64,000 nt of DNA from Hippasteria phrygiana (lineage: Eukaryota > Echinodermata > Asteroidea > Valvatida > Goniasteridae): positions 1,116,001-1,180,000 of the forward strand of contig JAZGUH010000331.1 in the NCBI GenBank assembly GCA_037893225.1, in the 5' to 3' direction. The translations under genes and the position numbers were made by a program. Positions 21,266 to 32,796 of this stretch are shown here, piece by piece (within the stretch, counting starts at the first letter, position 1; every line of letters begins with the position of its first letter). The notes below the pieces were generated by a model that saw nothing but the letters and a program-made list of their open reading frames with translations, did not search any database and was not told the origin of the DNA.

Positions 21266-22550
21266 GTGGGGCGGTACCCGTGGACGTGGGTTCCACAGGA
21301 CCGCCCGCTCCTCCAGGGGGCTAGACCAGGGAGACACCCACCTCCCACGGCCTTGCCTCCGACCGTGAATCTGTTGGGGTTACCCTCCTCCTTACACAGA
21401 CTTCACTCCACTGCCCGGAAATGGGCGGTGGCCTCCCCAGAGGCTGGGGATCGGGTTATACTCAGTCTGGATAACGGTTACAACCAGCCGACTAAGAAGC
21501 TGACCGGTCGCCAAAAATCGCACACCACGGTGCAAAGCTTCAAAGGCAAGCGGGATACCCTCCCTGCCAATTTGCCTTCAGGTACCTCCAGCCACCCCTG
21601 ATCCCAGGCAGTGTGGCCGAAGGTACGGCCACGCTCAGCTTGACCGATCTGCCCGCCTCTACCCACGAGTCACCGGCATATGACCACGGGACCCAGGGTA
21701 GCAGTACTGCTCTGGCGGGCAGCGCAGTCACCGATCCGCCTGGGCTGTTAGCCCCTGGCCGTTCGGTGGTGGACCCACTGGCCCCCGCTGCAAGTCTTTC
21801 TTCTGCCTCGGACCTACTCTGATGCTCCGGAATTCCAGTGCCCCCGCCCTCCACTGTACCCACGGATACTGAGGGTTCGCGGGGTCGGCCAGCCAAGAAA
21901 GGGAAGTCGCTTAAGAAGCGTCGCCATTCCTCGGACTCGCCATCATCCTCGGACCGCTCCCGCAGGAAACACCGCCAGCGTGCGGAGTCTGTTTCCAATG
22001 CGGATCTCTTACAGGCTTTCCAGGCGTTCAACGCTGACAACTACGGGACAACTCGCCGGACAACTTGCCCCTAACACGGGACAGTTCGCCCCCGACGCGG
22101 GCCAACTCGCCCCGAGCGCAGGCCACATCGCCCCACAGACGGGTCAGCCGGCCCTGCACTTTGGTCAACTTGCCCCCGGTGTCGCCCCCAGTGACGCCCC
22201 GCCGACTCGTGATGTCCAGGGATGGGTTCGCCGTGACCAACAACATCTGCCACAGGCTTTGGGTCGTGCCCCGGCCTCACCCCCTGCCATCTCCATCCAC
22301 CCTTCGGCAATTTTCTCGGGGTTGGATGGAGGTTCGGTACCGGCGGTGGCCCCCTGGTGGGTGGTGCAAGTGACGCGCCCACTCCCTGGTGGCCCCCCAC
22401 AGTCGGGCTAGTGGGTGGCCGCCTCCAAGCTTTCATAGGGCCCTGGTCTTCGGTCGTCTCCGACCGGTGGGTGCTCAAGACAGTCAAGCATGGGTACGCA
22501 TTGGAATTCACGAGCACCCCCCCTCCCCATTGGACACAGTAATTCGTCAA
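21266..22550 (+). pseudogene. DIRS-like gag region
   Basis: Broken + strand frames. The piece at about 21838-22050 has GRPAKKGKSLKKRRHSSDS, a Lys/Arg/Ser-rich tract, then SNADLLQAFQAF. A repeated Gln-Leu-Ala-Pro unit (AGQLAPSAGHIAPQTGQPA) follows at about 22040-22190. The basic, low-complexity make-up fits a DIRS gag. I cannot assign domains, and frameshifts at about 21600, 21820 and 22060 break it. Confidence 0.5.
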
Positions 22551-23434
22551 ACAGAAACTCCATCCGACCCTGCCAAACGCCTGGCTCTAGAGTCGGAAAT
22601 CGAGTCTCTCCTCCGCAAAAAAGTGATATGCTTGGTTCCTATCGTCCTTTTTTCTCACGCCGAAAGCGGACACAGGAACATGGCGGCCTATTCTAAACCT
22701 GAAACCTTTAAACTGGCTTGGGTTGGGGAGCTACGCTTCACCCTCGCCAAGCCACGGGAGAGTGGAATCCGGATCAGCGGTCCCTACATATCAATGTACT
22801 GGAGATGTTTAATGCCCAAGACATTTTCATCCATACGTTCGGGATCGGTCCGTCCTCATCAAATGCGACAACGTCACAGTCTAGCATACTTCAACCACGG
22901 GGGAGGCACACGGTCATCCCAGCTCTGCCTCCTGACGTGGGAAATGTTCCATTGGTGCATACAGTCCAACATATCGCTGTCGGCCTTACACGTCCCGGGA
23001 GTGGACAACCCGATAGCCGACGCCCTCTCCAGAGGAATGATCCGACCCACAGAATGGACACATCAGGTGGTCGAGCAGATCTTCACGCTCATGGACCGCC
23101 CTCATGTAGACCTGTTTGCGTCAGCAGACAACAACCAGCTGCCGGTGTTTTGCACCAGATACCCAGATCCGAGGGCGTGGCATGTCGATGCCCTATTGAT
23201 GTCCTGGGAAGGGATGTTTGTGTACGCCTTCTCGCTGATATCCCTAATCTCTCGGGTACTGGCGAAAGTAGAACAGGAACGATGCAGTATCCTCCTTGTC
23301 GCGCCATTCTGGCCGCGTCAACCCTGGTTTCCCCGGTTGGTCAAACTCTTGGTGCACAGACCATTAATTCTTCCACCTCGACCGGACATTCTTTCTCAGC
23401 CACGCTTCATTCACCCAGCACCCGGGGATCTTCA
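22551..23434 (+). pseudogene. DIRS-like pol remnant: RT start plus RNase H
   Basis: An RT N-terminal trace (DPAKRLALESEIESLLRKK) jumps directly to RNase H sequence: GWGATLHPRQATGEWNPDQR with SLHINVLEM in one frame, then LSALHVPGVDNPIADALSRG and DRPHVDLFASADNNQLPVF in another, and ILLVAPFWPRQPWFPRLVKL at the end. The ADALSRG..HVDLFAS..WPRQPW series is characteristic of DIRS/Ngaro pol. The palm domain with YxDD is deleted. Frame changes occur near 22800 and 23430. Confidence 0.85.
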
Positions 23435-24528
23435 CCTGACGTGCTGGACATTGTCCAACGTTCCTTGCGAGCAGCGGGCCTTTCGGAGGATGCTGCCGTA
23501 TTCAGAGCATGCAGTTGTAGACCTTCCATGAGGAAAGTCTACAATAGCCGCCTACGCCATTACTACAAATGGTGTCGACGGCAATCTATTAATCCAGTCA
23601 ATTCGCCTATAGCCGACATTGGTGACTTCTTTGTTTATTTGTTCAACTCTGGCCTCACAGTGGCCATGATCTGGAACTAATGTTCGGCCATAGCAGCCAT
23701 CCATCAAGGTTTCGCGGATGGGTCGTCAATTACCAGTAATCATGCCCTCGGTCACTTTCTCCGAGGAATGTTTATAGAGAGGCCGCCAACTCGCAAGCTC
23801 CTTCCTTCTTAGGACCTCTCCGAAGTTCTGGAGGCGCTATCACGCACCCCTATGAACCAATGGGCCAGGCGACCTTGCTCGACTTATCTGTCAAGCTCGC
23901 TTTCTTACTGGCAGTAGCTACATCACGATGTCGTAGCGAACTACATGCCCTCTGCGTTGAGCGGGGTCACATTCGATGGGAACCGAATGGGGTACGTCTA
24001 GTCCCAAAGGCGTCTTTCCTCACCAAGAACCAGTCTAAGTCCTTTGCTCTACGAGACATCTTCGTTCCGGACATGCGCTCGCAGTCGTCCGTACCTGAAG
24101 ATAGGAAATGGTGCCCAGTTCGAACACTAAAGTGGTACCTCAATAGGACCGAACTGGTCCGGGGCAAGGCGACGAGTCTGTTCGTCACTTTCACCCCTCC
24201 ATATCGTCCAGCTTCACGGAGCACCGTCACGTGCTGGATTGTGACTGCTATTCGGACAGCATCAAAGAACTGTCCGGATACATCATCCGCTTGCTCTGCC
24301 ATGCATGCTCACGACGTCAGAGCAGTGGCAACGTCCTGGGCCTTCTTAAAAGGAGTCCCCTTGGCCGATATCACCCAGGCGGCATGCTGGAAAACGTCGA
24401 ACACTTTCACAGCCTGCTACCTGCAAGTTGTCCTCCAGACTGAAGGATGTGCTGGGAGAGTGGCGTTGCGGGTGGCACGACATGCTGCTTCGCAGGCACC
24501 ACAACATGCCTCTCAGCAAATCCAGTAG
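23435..24528 (+). pseudogene. DIRS-like tyrosine recombinase
   Basis: The N-terminal SAM-like part reads MRKVYNSRLRHYYKWCRR and IADIGDFFVYLF. After stops around 23680-23860 the catalytic part continues with LDLSVKLAFLLAVATSRCRS-ELHAL (first catalytic Arg region), then MHAHDVRAVATSWA (H-x-x-R box) and ACWKTSNTFTACYL with the nucleophile Tyr. This enzyme would integrate the circular DNA intermediate of DIRS elements in place of a DDE integrase. The frame is broken near 23680, so it is inactive. Confidence 0.85.
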
Positions 24529-24710
24529 ACGGGTTCACTCCACCGGTAAGCTCACACCTCGTATATTTAGGTAGCTTACGCTGGTAACTGATTGATGTAT
24601 GCTGTTGCAATAATCCTTTCTCCCAACAGCGATACTCTTCCGTACGGAGTGATCCTGTCCTATACTCACACAGTAGCATCTCACTCCCACCTCCACGACC
24701 GGTGCTATTC

Positions 24711-25027
24711 TGCATTAGTAGTGGCTCTACGGGTGAGATGAGCACTGTAGACTCCCCCCCCCCCCCACAGTAGTGTGGGAGGGGTCTACTAGTGAATACT
24801 TACCCATAGAGCATCCCTCCCTCCTCCCCACAGCGGGCTCGCTGCGGATCTACCTGCTATGTTGCTCGAGAAAAGAGGAAGCTAACATGGCGGGCATGCC
24901 GCGGGGCATGGTGGGAAGGCTATTGTGTGAAAATCTTAATAGCGAGTGAAATATGCATTAGTAGTGGCTCTACGGGTAAGTATTCGCTAGTAGACCCCTC
25001 CCACACTACTGTGGGGGGGGGGGGGGA
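24711..25027. repeat. DIRS terminal/inverted repeat cluster with G and C runs
   Basis: GCATTAGTAGTGGCTCTACG occurs directly at 24713 and 24957. GGGTCTACTAGTGAATACTT at 24774 is inverted as AAGTATTCGCTAGTAGACCC at 24983. Homopolymer runs (C at 24755, G at 25011) are arranged symmetrically beside CACAGTAGTGTGGG and its complement. This is consistent with the split inverted repeats of DIRS elements. Confidence 0.7.
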
Positions 25028-25030
25028 ATT

Positions 25031-26520
25031 CTGTTATAATTCTGTTATAACTATTGCGGCACTTGAATGACAATCTGTAAAGCTTTAATTGGTTTTCTTT
25101 TATATTATTTCTGGTAAATTACTGGTTAATTATAGAATTACTCCGGTGACGAAAGTTGACTTGGGTGAATAAATCCATTGTTTTACATTAAAGGTGTGTG
25201 TAATTCATTGGTTATGTTTATAGACAAATTTAAGGAGTTGCATTAAGTGTGCATGTTTAATAATAATTGGTAAATAATATGATAATATAAATTTATGATT
25301 GAGTAGCTGAGTAAACAAGCTGCTGTATCGTTCTAGGTCGGGTACCGCAGCCGACTCACCGACACATTATACTCCAGGGACTCCGGCTGAATCGGCGGAG
25401 TCTCCTGTTTGGGTAGTAGTAACTGGGGAAGCTTGGGAAAGTAATTGCCGCCTAAAGGAACTCAATTTAAGGACACCAGCTAGGGGCTGGCGAGGTAGAA
25501 GCAGCGGAGCTGACGAGTAGTCCAGCGGCACTAGCCGACAATGAAATTCAGCCGAGTAAAATTGCAGGGGCGATGACGTAACCATACACTCAATATTTGA
25601 AATAGTGAACATTAAGGTGGTAACAGTTCTTGTGACGTGTTGTTTGAAGCTGGTTAATTACTAAGACATTTATTAACGGAGTTATTCAAGCATTGCTGTG
25701 TTTAAGCTGAGTTGAGGTCTTTATATTAAAAGAGTTCTGGAAATTTACTTGTTCTCCAACTGTTATCATTATTCGTCCTAACTATCCAAGTATTAGTGAG
25801 AAACTGCCCGGTTGTACTTTTCAACCTAACGAACCTAGCGGTTCAACTTAAAATATTTGATGTGTGTTCAGTGCAACCAACAACCCCCTGCCCCACATAG
25901 GTAGCCAGCGCGCGACACATGTGCATGTACATACGGAAAAAAATGCATCTGATACATGTGTATGATTAATTTCCAAGTGTTTTCCTAATTTAGTTTGTAT
26001 GACCATTCCATGTTGAGTTACATCTTAATGCCATGGCTTTCCCACTATGTCACAGATCCTATTAATCCTGTGTTTTCATTCAGCTTTGTCTAAGTGATGC
26101 TGTGTCTTCATTCTACATGTAGTCTTCATTCAGCTTTGAAAAACACTTTGCACTATGGTAGTACTTTGGCCTACTCGTGTTTCTGTAGACAAAGTACATC
26201 TACCAGGTACAGGTATATTTGGTAAATATTTAAAACTCTTAAGGCAAAACATACTTGTTCATTTGTAGGTGTCTAATTATAAATTCTCTGTATTGTGAAT
26301 AAAACAATTCACATATTGAAACCTTGTGACTGAAACAAATCTGTTATTTTGATGGTTCAATGCCATGTAAAAAAATTGTACTGAAATGTCTTTGTCATTT
26401 ATACCAACTAAGGAAAAAGGAATGCACAATAGATTAGAATATTGGAAAAATGTAAACTTTTTCCAAATCAGAAATTTTTTGCAGGCCTTCTTAAAGATTC
26501 TTACCAGCCCCTGTGGCTTG
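25031..26520. other. Non-coding DNA, nothing assigned
   Basis: AT-rich first, then a GC-richer patch (about 25340-25600). No LTR pair, exon or RNA could be supported. The 81-codon minus frame at 25367-25612 shows no recognisable domain. Confidence 0.35.
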
Positions 26521-26528
26521 GTCACTCT

Positions 26529-27189
26529 GGGTGCGTTTGGGTAGCTCACCCAGATCGACTTGGGTAAAGGCAGACGGGTGAGCTACGAGAGTTGGGTTAA
26601 TAGAACGCTCAAACACACTCTCCTGTTGATGTCACCTTGCACTTTACATCTGATCCATTTCGAGTCAAGGTTGTTTTTATCATTCCAAAATAAATGTATC
26701 GACCTAAAGTATGTTTTTTTTTTTGCAAATTTTCTTACGTGTTTTGCGGTTGGTGTCTTGCGAATCAGTGCAGTTTTTGCCATCTTTATTCATTGTCGTG
26801 TTGCGTTTTGTCATCTTCGCTGTCGTTTTACCCCAAAATTTCCCACAAAATTTTTAAAACCCTGCTCTCTATCTACGACATACATGTATCTGTTTGTTTT
26901 TAATGTCGCAATCTAGTTTGCCAAGTCCATTTGTTCTCATATAGGCCTATAGGAACAGGTCCTTAACAACACAATTGCTCTCGAGGTCATCCATTTTTAA
27001 TTCCCCACTCCAGTAGAATCTGTGGGTAATCAGACTTAACTACGCATGCGTGTGACATAATTACACCAGTGACTCTGCTCTGCGAGCAAGGTCTGTGGTG
27101 GCTGACCCGAGTGAGCCCCGACGTCAGAGCTAATCGAATGGCACGGGGCTAACCTGAGTCGACCCGGGTGAGCTACTCGAACGCACCCT
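26529..27189. mobile_element. TIR element family C, full copy (about 660 bp)
   Basis: The left end GGGTGCGTTTGGGTAGCTCA matches the complemented right end AGGGTGCGTTCGAGTAGCTC. The arms go on through CACCC..TCGACT..GGT. The interior is shared with 15799-16330. The AGGGTGCG terminus is hAT-like. No target duplication was readable and no transposase is present. Confidence 0.8.
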
Positions 27190-27544
27190 ATATATTTATT
27201 ATTACACTAACCCAGAGGAAGTTACACACTACCCTGGGAAGGTACATGTACATTTTGCAGTATTTTTATTAGCCTGCCTGGCAACTAAGAAGTAAGTTGT
27301 ACTACATGTAGTTCACAGCAGCTTTACAGCAATAATTGTTAGTATGCTAGGCTTTAATGAAAACATTGAGCCAAGGTTTTGAAGTTGAGGTCTGGAATTC
27401 ATATAGTTTCTTCAAACTCAGAGTCCAGCCTTAAGCAGGTTTCACAAGAAATCCTTTGATGGCTCTAAGGACTTGGATTTGGTACTTTATTATTTATTTC
27501 TGGTACGGAAACAAAGCACATATCACACTGCGCATTTAACTTGC

Positions 27545-27960
27545 AGGCCTAGAGGAACATGTGAGAGAAAATGAAGAAATTTTCAGTTTTAGAGGTAGGA
27601 GGAAAACCCCAGAAAAATATTCTGGGGAATCTACAGAATCAGACAAGGACTAAAACTTAACCCTTTGCGTACGGATGACGTCTGTGGAAAAAAAAAAAAA
27701 AAGGGCCACCAGGCCGGATGACGCCATTGGCCGCCGTTTGTGCAGTTTCAATCCATTGTTGGATTATTGTTAATGACACGCTTGACTGCACAATCACATT
27801 GTAGCGGTTCGATTTAGCTGCCAGAACCGCTGCGACACCCTGACGTCTCCCATAAAATACCGTGCCCAAGGGGTTAATTTACATGTTGGTCCGGGCAGGA
27901 TTCAAGCCGGGTCACAGGGATGGATGGCAAGGAAAGTACTGATTGGCCAACCCCACTCCC
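27545..27960 (-). mobile_element. Deu-type SINE copy 2, split by a MITE
   Basis: The SINE body (TTTTCAGTTTTAGAGGTAGG, GGAAAACCCC) ends at 27660 and resumes at 27874 with TTTACATGTTGGTCCGGGCA and the tRNA head (GATTCAAGCCGGGTCACAGG, then CCAACCCCACTCCC). The interruption is the 213-bp family A MITE with TTAA on both sides. Confidence 0.85.
27661..27873 (+). mobile_element. TTAA-type MITE, family A, copy 5 (intact)
   Basis: CCCTTTGCGTACGGATGACG..CCGTGCCCAAGGGG, flanked by TTAA at 27657-27660 and 27874-27877 inside a SINE. The SINE reads continuously when the MITE and one TTAA are removed, which proves the TTAA target duplication. TTAA plus CCC termini point to a piggyBac-type source. Confidence 0.9.
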
Positions 27961-28071
27961 CTGTGCTTAATGTAATTTTAACTTTTCACTATGCATACAT
28001 TTGTACATACATGTTCAAGGTTGAGAAATTAATTTCTTTTTGCACTTTTCCTTCACTTATTATACATGTAG

Positions 28072-31000
28072 GTTGATTGGGACCTCCTGCTTTGACCATG
28101 AGTGATAGCCGTGCGAATAATCCTTTCCCAGATAAGAAGATTGCAGAAAAAGAACCCCTGATGCATGATGAATTTGCATCAACAGTACCTCAGAGGAGCC
28201 CCTATACAACCACTTCCAGCTCCAGAAACACAAGTATTGTTACACTCCTGTCGACTCCAGCAACCGCTATCAAACACAAGAAGAACCTGATTATCCTCGG
28301 CCTTGCCTTTTTGCTGAACTTCACCGCTTACAATGCTCTTCAGAACCTCCAAAGCAGTCTGCATGCAACTGCAGGGGTGGCCTCCCTGGCTGTCATCTAT
28401 GGTGGTATAATCATCTCCAGCCTCTTGGCCCCTGCACTGATCCGAGCTGTCGGCACCAAGTGGGCGATTGCAGTCTGCATTCTTTGTTATGTAGTTTACA
28501 CAGCCAGCAATTACTACCCAAAAGATTACACCTTGATACCGGCCGGGCTGATACTGGGCCTGGGGGCTGCACCTCTCTGGATAGCTCAAGGAACATATCT
28601 CACAACTACTGCTATAAGTTATGCAGGTATCAAAAACAAAGTTCCAGAGAACGTTATCAATCAGTTTAACGGCATCTTCTTCTTCTTCTTTCAAGGAAGT
28701 CAAATCACTGGCAATCTGGTTGCCTCCTTGGTCTTGTACCCCGGCTCCAACAGCAGTGATTTCACTAATGTAAGTCACTGTGGTAAAGACTCCTGTGGTG
28801 TTTCAAAGGCGGATGACGACACAATAGACAGTGGCTCACACATTGCTTCCACAACAACATCAACTCTTGTGTCTGTATACCTGGCAAGTGGGTTGGTAAG
28901 CTGTCTGATTGTCTGTCTGTTTCTAAGCAAGCTGCATGTCTCCAGTATTGGTATCTTGGAGAGTACCAGGAGCAACCTGGTGGCTACACTGCGCTTGCTG
29001 CTGAATCCCCATGTGCTCATGCTTGTGCCGTTATTCATCTACAGTGGAATAGAGCAAGTATTTCTCTTTGGTGACTTCACCAAGGTAAATTCGGCATTCT
29101 ATAAATTAGGGGTTCAAAAGTGTGACATGTTTTGGCAGGTACTTTGCTTTACACAAACACACTTCGATATAGAAGGCATTAAAGAATGTGTCCTGAATTG
29201 CAAAATCCTACATGCTAGATGTAACATGGACACCAAAATTGGACCCCTAATTTATAGAATGACCCAAATATGAAATGTTACAATGTACGCTGCCATTTTA
29301 CCACATTTTAAAATTTAAAACATCCTTTTTGTATCACACATTTATCTCAAAGTTTAGCCAACAAAAAGGAACAAAGTGGTGTGTGTAGGCCTACAGGTTC
29401 TGTATATACGTCCGAGGACAAGAGGAGAAAGAAAATACAAAGGAACCTTTCAGTCCTCGCAAGTCAGTCTTTTGTTGAAATCTGTCCGCGGAAGTAAAAA
29501 TATGCGTGCTTAGTCTATGGGGTTGGGTTATATTAAAGGAACAATAGGAAACACAAAGCATTGTCCTCGGAAGTATTGGGAAAGTACATGTACGACTAGC
29601 TGTACGTGTACGTGTATATTGTGCTGATGGACACATACAGTACGTTGCAATTGAAACTTAACTCTGCGAATTGGCATGGGAAAATTTGCGAAAAGAATTC
29701 GCATTCGCATTCGCATTTCGCATTGTGCACGCAACTTTTCGCACCGCGATTTCGCAGCAAAAACTTTGCGAAAATTTTGCGAAAACTTTGCGAAAACGGT
29801 GCGAAAATTTTGCGAACGCGATGCGAAAATGTTTTTCGCATCCGGTGTGAAAATCAATTTGCGAAAATGGTGCGAAAAACTTGCGAAAACGGTGCGAAGA
29901 AATGTGCGAGCTTGTCAGTCACGTCAGCATGCCTTGCTGTTTTAGCCGGCTGTCCACATGCAGATAGAACATCGTCAGCAAAATTCCGCTCCAGAAAGCT
30001 CCAAAATGGGTCTCGAAAAAAATTACGAGAGCGATAATTTTGTTAACATTGATGAAAAAAATCACTACCGTGCAGCTTCCGTGATTTTGGGGAGAAAATT
30101 TCAACTACAAAGATATATTTCTTACCGATGAAATCTCCATCCAGTTTGACAGGAATACATGTAGGCCCCCCCCCCTACTTTATAGCACATGTTCGTTCTT
30201 GCCGAATTCGTAAACAGCTGTTTGGCAATAGACTTCACATTTAGTCTTTAATTTACCATATTTCGTTCTATTCAAGCACCAGTCCACACACAAAAAGTAC
30301 ACTAGTTCATCACGGACTAGAATATGTCTATGGAACGTACATTTGTACGTAGTGAGAATTTAGTTCGCCCATGGCCCGCTGCATGCATATACGTATATAG
30401 ACTTCAACAAAATACGCTGCTTCCACAGTGCCCGGCGCAATGTGTAAATCGAATCGTTGTACGTACATGTACTTCTTGACAAATTCTCTATAATACGTCA
30501 TTGTGCCCAATCGTGATGTGCATCCTCCTCGGCGCGGCGCGGCCTCGGAGTTCAACTGACTTCTGGTTTTCGCATTCATGTTAGTTTTGGACAAAATCAG
30601 AAACAATACATGAATTTATTATGCGTTTCATACCCCTTCCTAAATGTTCATAAGAGCCCGATTTTGAAAAAATTGAACTTGGCCACGGACAAGAAACGGT
30701 AGCCCTTCCTTTCTCCATTGGTAGCCCGTAGATTTTGGTTGTCCCACATCAGGCGATAGGATTTGTCGGTAATGGGTCAACTCGTACCCGAGTCAACTCG
30801 GGCATTATTACAATTATTTGGAACTCCATTTTAACAGTATCAAATCCTCATATTTTAATATGAGTTTGCAATATACTCTAGGTTTGGTTGTCATGTAACC
30901 ATGGAGGAAGAAAACAACATAAATCTCCACGTACGACGCCATCATATTTGGGAATTTCCCTTGGGTTGACAAGAAATACATCCTCGTCTAATGATTACAA

Positions 31001-32758
31001 AAAATTACTCTATAAAAAGCTTCTTCTTCTTCTTCGATGTATTTCGAACATAGAAAAATCATATTTTGTAAAAAGAAATATACCTTTTAAAAAATAGTTC
31101 GAATTTATTTTGCAATAGAATTGTTTTCATAAAAAAGGAATCAATCCATTATACATTTGTACACGGTTTAGCAATGGCGTGTACGTGTTGAATCGACGTG
31201 CGGTGACTGTATCGCCGGCCCCCCGGCCCCGTATGCCACCGCGATCGGGACGATCACCCCCGCGGGGCGCCGGGCCTGATGCACCGTTTGTAAAGATGGG
31301 GCCTAGCGGTGACCGTGTACCGCCCGTACTGTGCCACCGCGATCGGGACGATTGTCACCGCTGGGCCTGGGGCCTGATGCACCGTCCGTACACGTAAAGA
31401 TGAGGCCACACAGCGCTACAGGTTCAAAGTTTTGCCAAAGAAAATCTTCATGCGATTTTGATTGTTTGTGAATGACGAGGTACAATGTAGTAAACTAAAC
31501 GAGTTCGCGTTCAAATGGACTGCCTTTATAATTTTATGCCGTCTTTCTCTAACTAATGTTAGCACTCTCCTTCAAATCAGCAAACAATGAAAGATTATAC
31601 TTCTGTTTGAGATTTACGATCCTCTGCTTTCCTTATTGAGAGATAACCAAACGTGTTTTGTGAAAGCATCGACATGCACATGTACATGTACACGTAATTT
31701 TCCCATTTCACAAAGATGAGAAAAGTTTTCGCAAAAGTGAGAAAAGGGGAGGGGCTAATTCAAGTGGGAAAATTATTTACGCAAAAGTGAGAAAAGGGGA
31801 GGGGCCAATGCAAATTATTTTCCAATTTTGTGAAAAGAGTGTGAATATTTTTCACACTTTTGTGAAAAGAGTGTGAAAATATTTCCCCATTTTGTGAAAA
31901 GGATGTGAAAATATTTTCCCATTTTGTGAAAAGAGTGTGAAAAGTTTTCTCACTTTTGTGAAAAGAGCGTGAAAATATTTTCCCATTTTGTGAAAAGAGT
32001 GTGAAAAGTTTTCACACTTTTGGGAAAACTTTTCACATTTTGTGAAATGAAAATGAATTCCCCAAAATGAGAAAAAATGTGAAAAGATTTTCCCATTTTA
32101 AGGTTAACTTTCAATTGCAATGTACTGTACATGTAGGGTGCACATACATGTACAGGTAGTTCACTGACTGCAAACTCATTCTCTCAAAACAAGGGGTCAT
32201 AACTCTAAAAACTTCAAAAGGTTACAGTGTGGTCTAGGAATGCAAAGCACAATACATCCTGTACTTTCAGGAATTAAATTCTCAATTTTCAAATTTGACT
32301 GCATTCCACCCGTTATGTAGTGTCAGGGCTTTCCTGCTGTATTGGTCAGGCTTGCTTTTAATGGGAAAGTAGTGATTATGGTTTAAAAGACAAAATCTTA
32401 CCGACCAAAAAAATGTGCACCATCTTAAATTTCTGGGCCTAATTTCATTGAACTGTTAAGCAGAGAATATTGCTTGGAAAATTGATCTGTGCCGAGTAAA
32501 AATCCGCTGAGGGGAATCAGGTTGGTGTAGTGGTACTTTCCTCGCCTTCCACCACTGTGACCCCGGTTCGAATCCCGTCTGGGGCCAACATGTGGATTGG
32601 GTTTTCAGTCCCTGCCTGATTCCGTGGGTTTTCTCCAGAATTATTCTCTGGGGTTTCCTCCTACGTCTAAAACTGTAACTTACTTCGTCATCTTCTATCA
32701 TGGGACCCCACTGGAAGTAAGTCGAGAGACTTTCGTGGGCTATCCCGGCTCTATGCCA

Positions 32759-32796
<38 letters not shown>

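Larger units (their letters stand above)
21240..25030 (+). mobile_element. DIRS-like retroelement, RT deleted
   Basis: A GC-rich block in an AT-rich neighbourhood. It holds, in order, a gag-like low-complexity region, the RNase H part of pol and a tyrosine recombinase, which is the hallmark gene order of DIRS elements. Inverted terminal-type repeats lie at 24711-25027. The RT core between about 22660 and 22715 is missing and several frameshifts are present, so the copy is dead. Confidence 0.85.

Noticed and set aside
21540..22040. 166-codon minus frame in the DIRS block
   Set aside because: Antisense of the gag-like region; no recognisable motif.
24755..25027. G and C runs as assembly gaps or errors
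   Set aside because: They are arranged symmetrically with the DIRS inverted repeats, so more likely part of the element.
25367..25612. 81-codon minus frame in a GC-richer patch
   Set aside because: No domain, no splice context and no repeat partner.
28179..28778. 199-codon minus frame
   Set aside because: Antisense of UNC93A exon 1.
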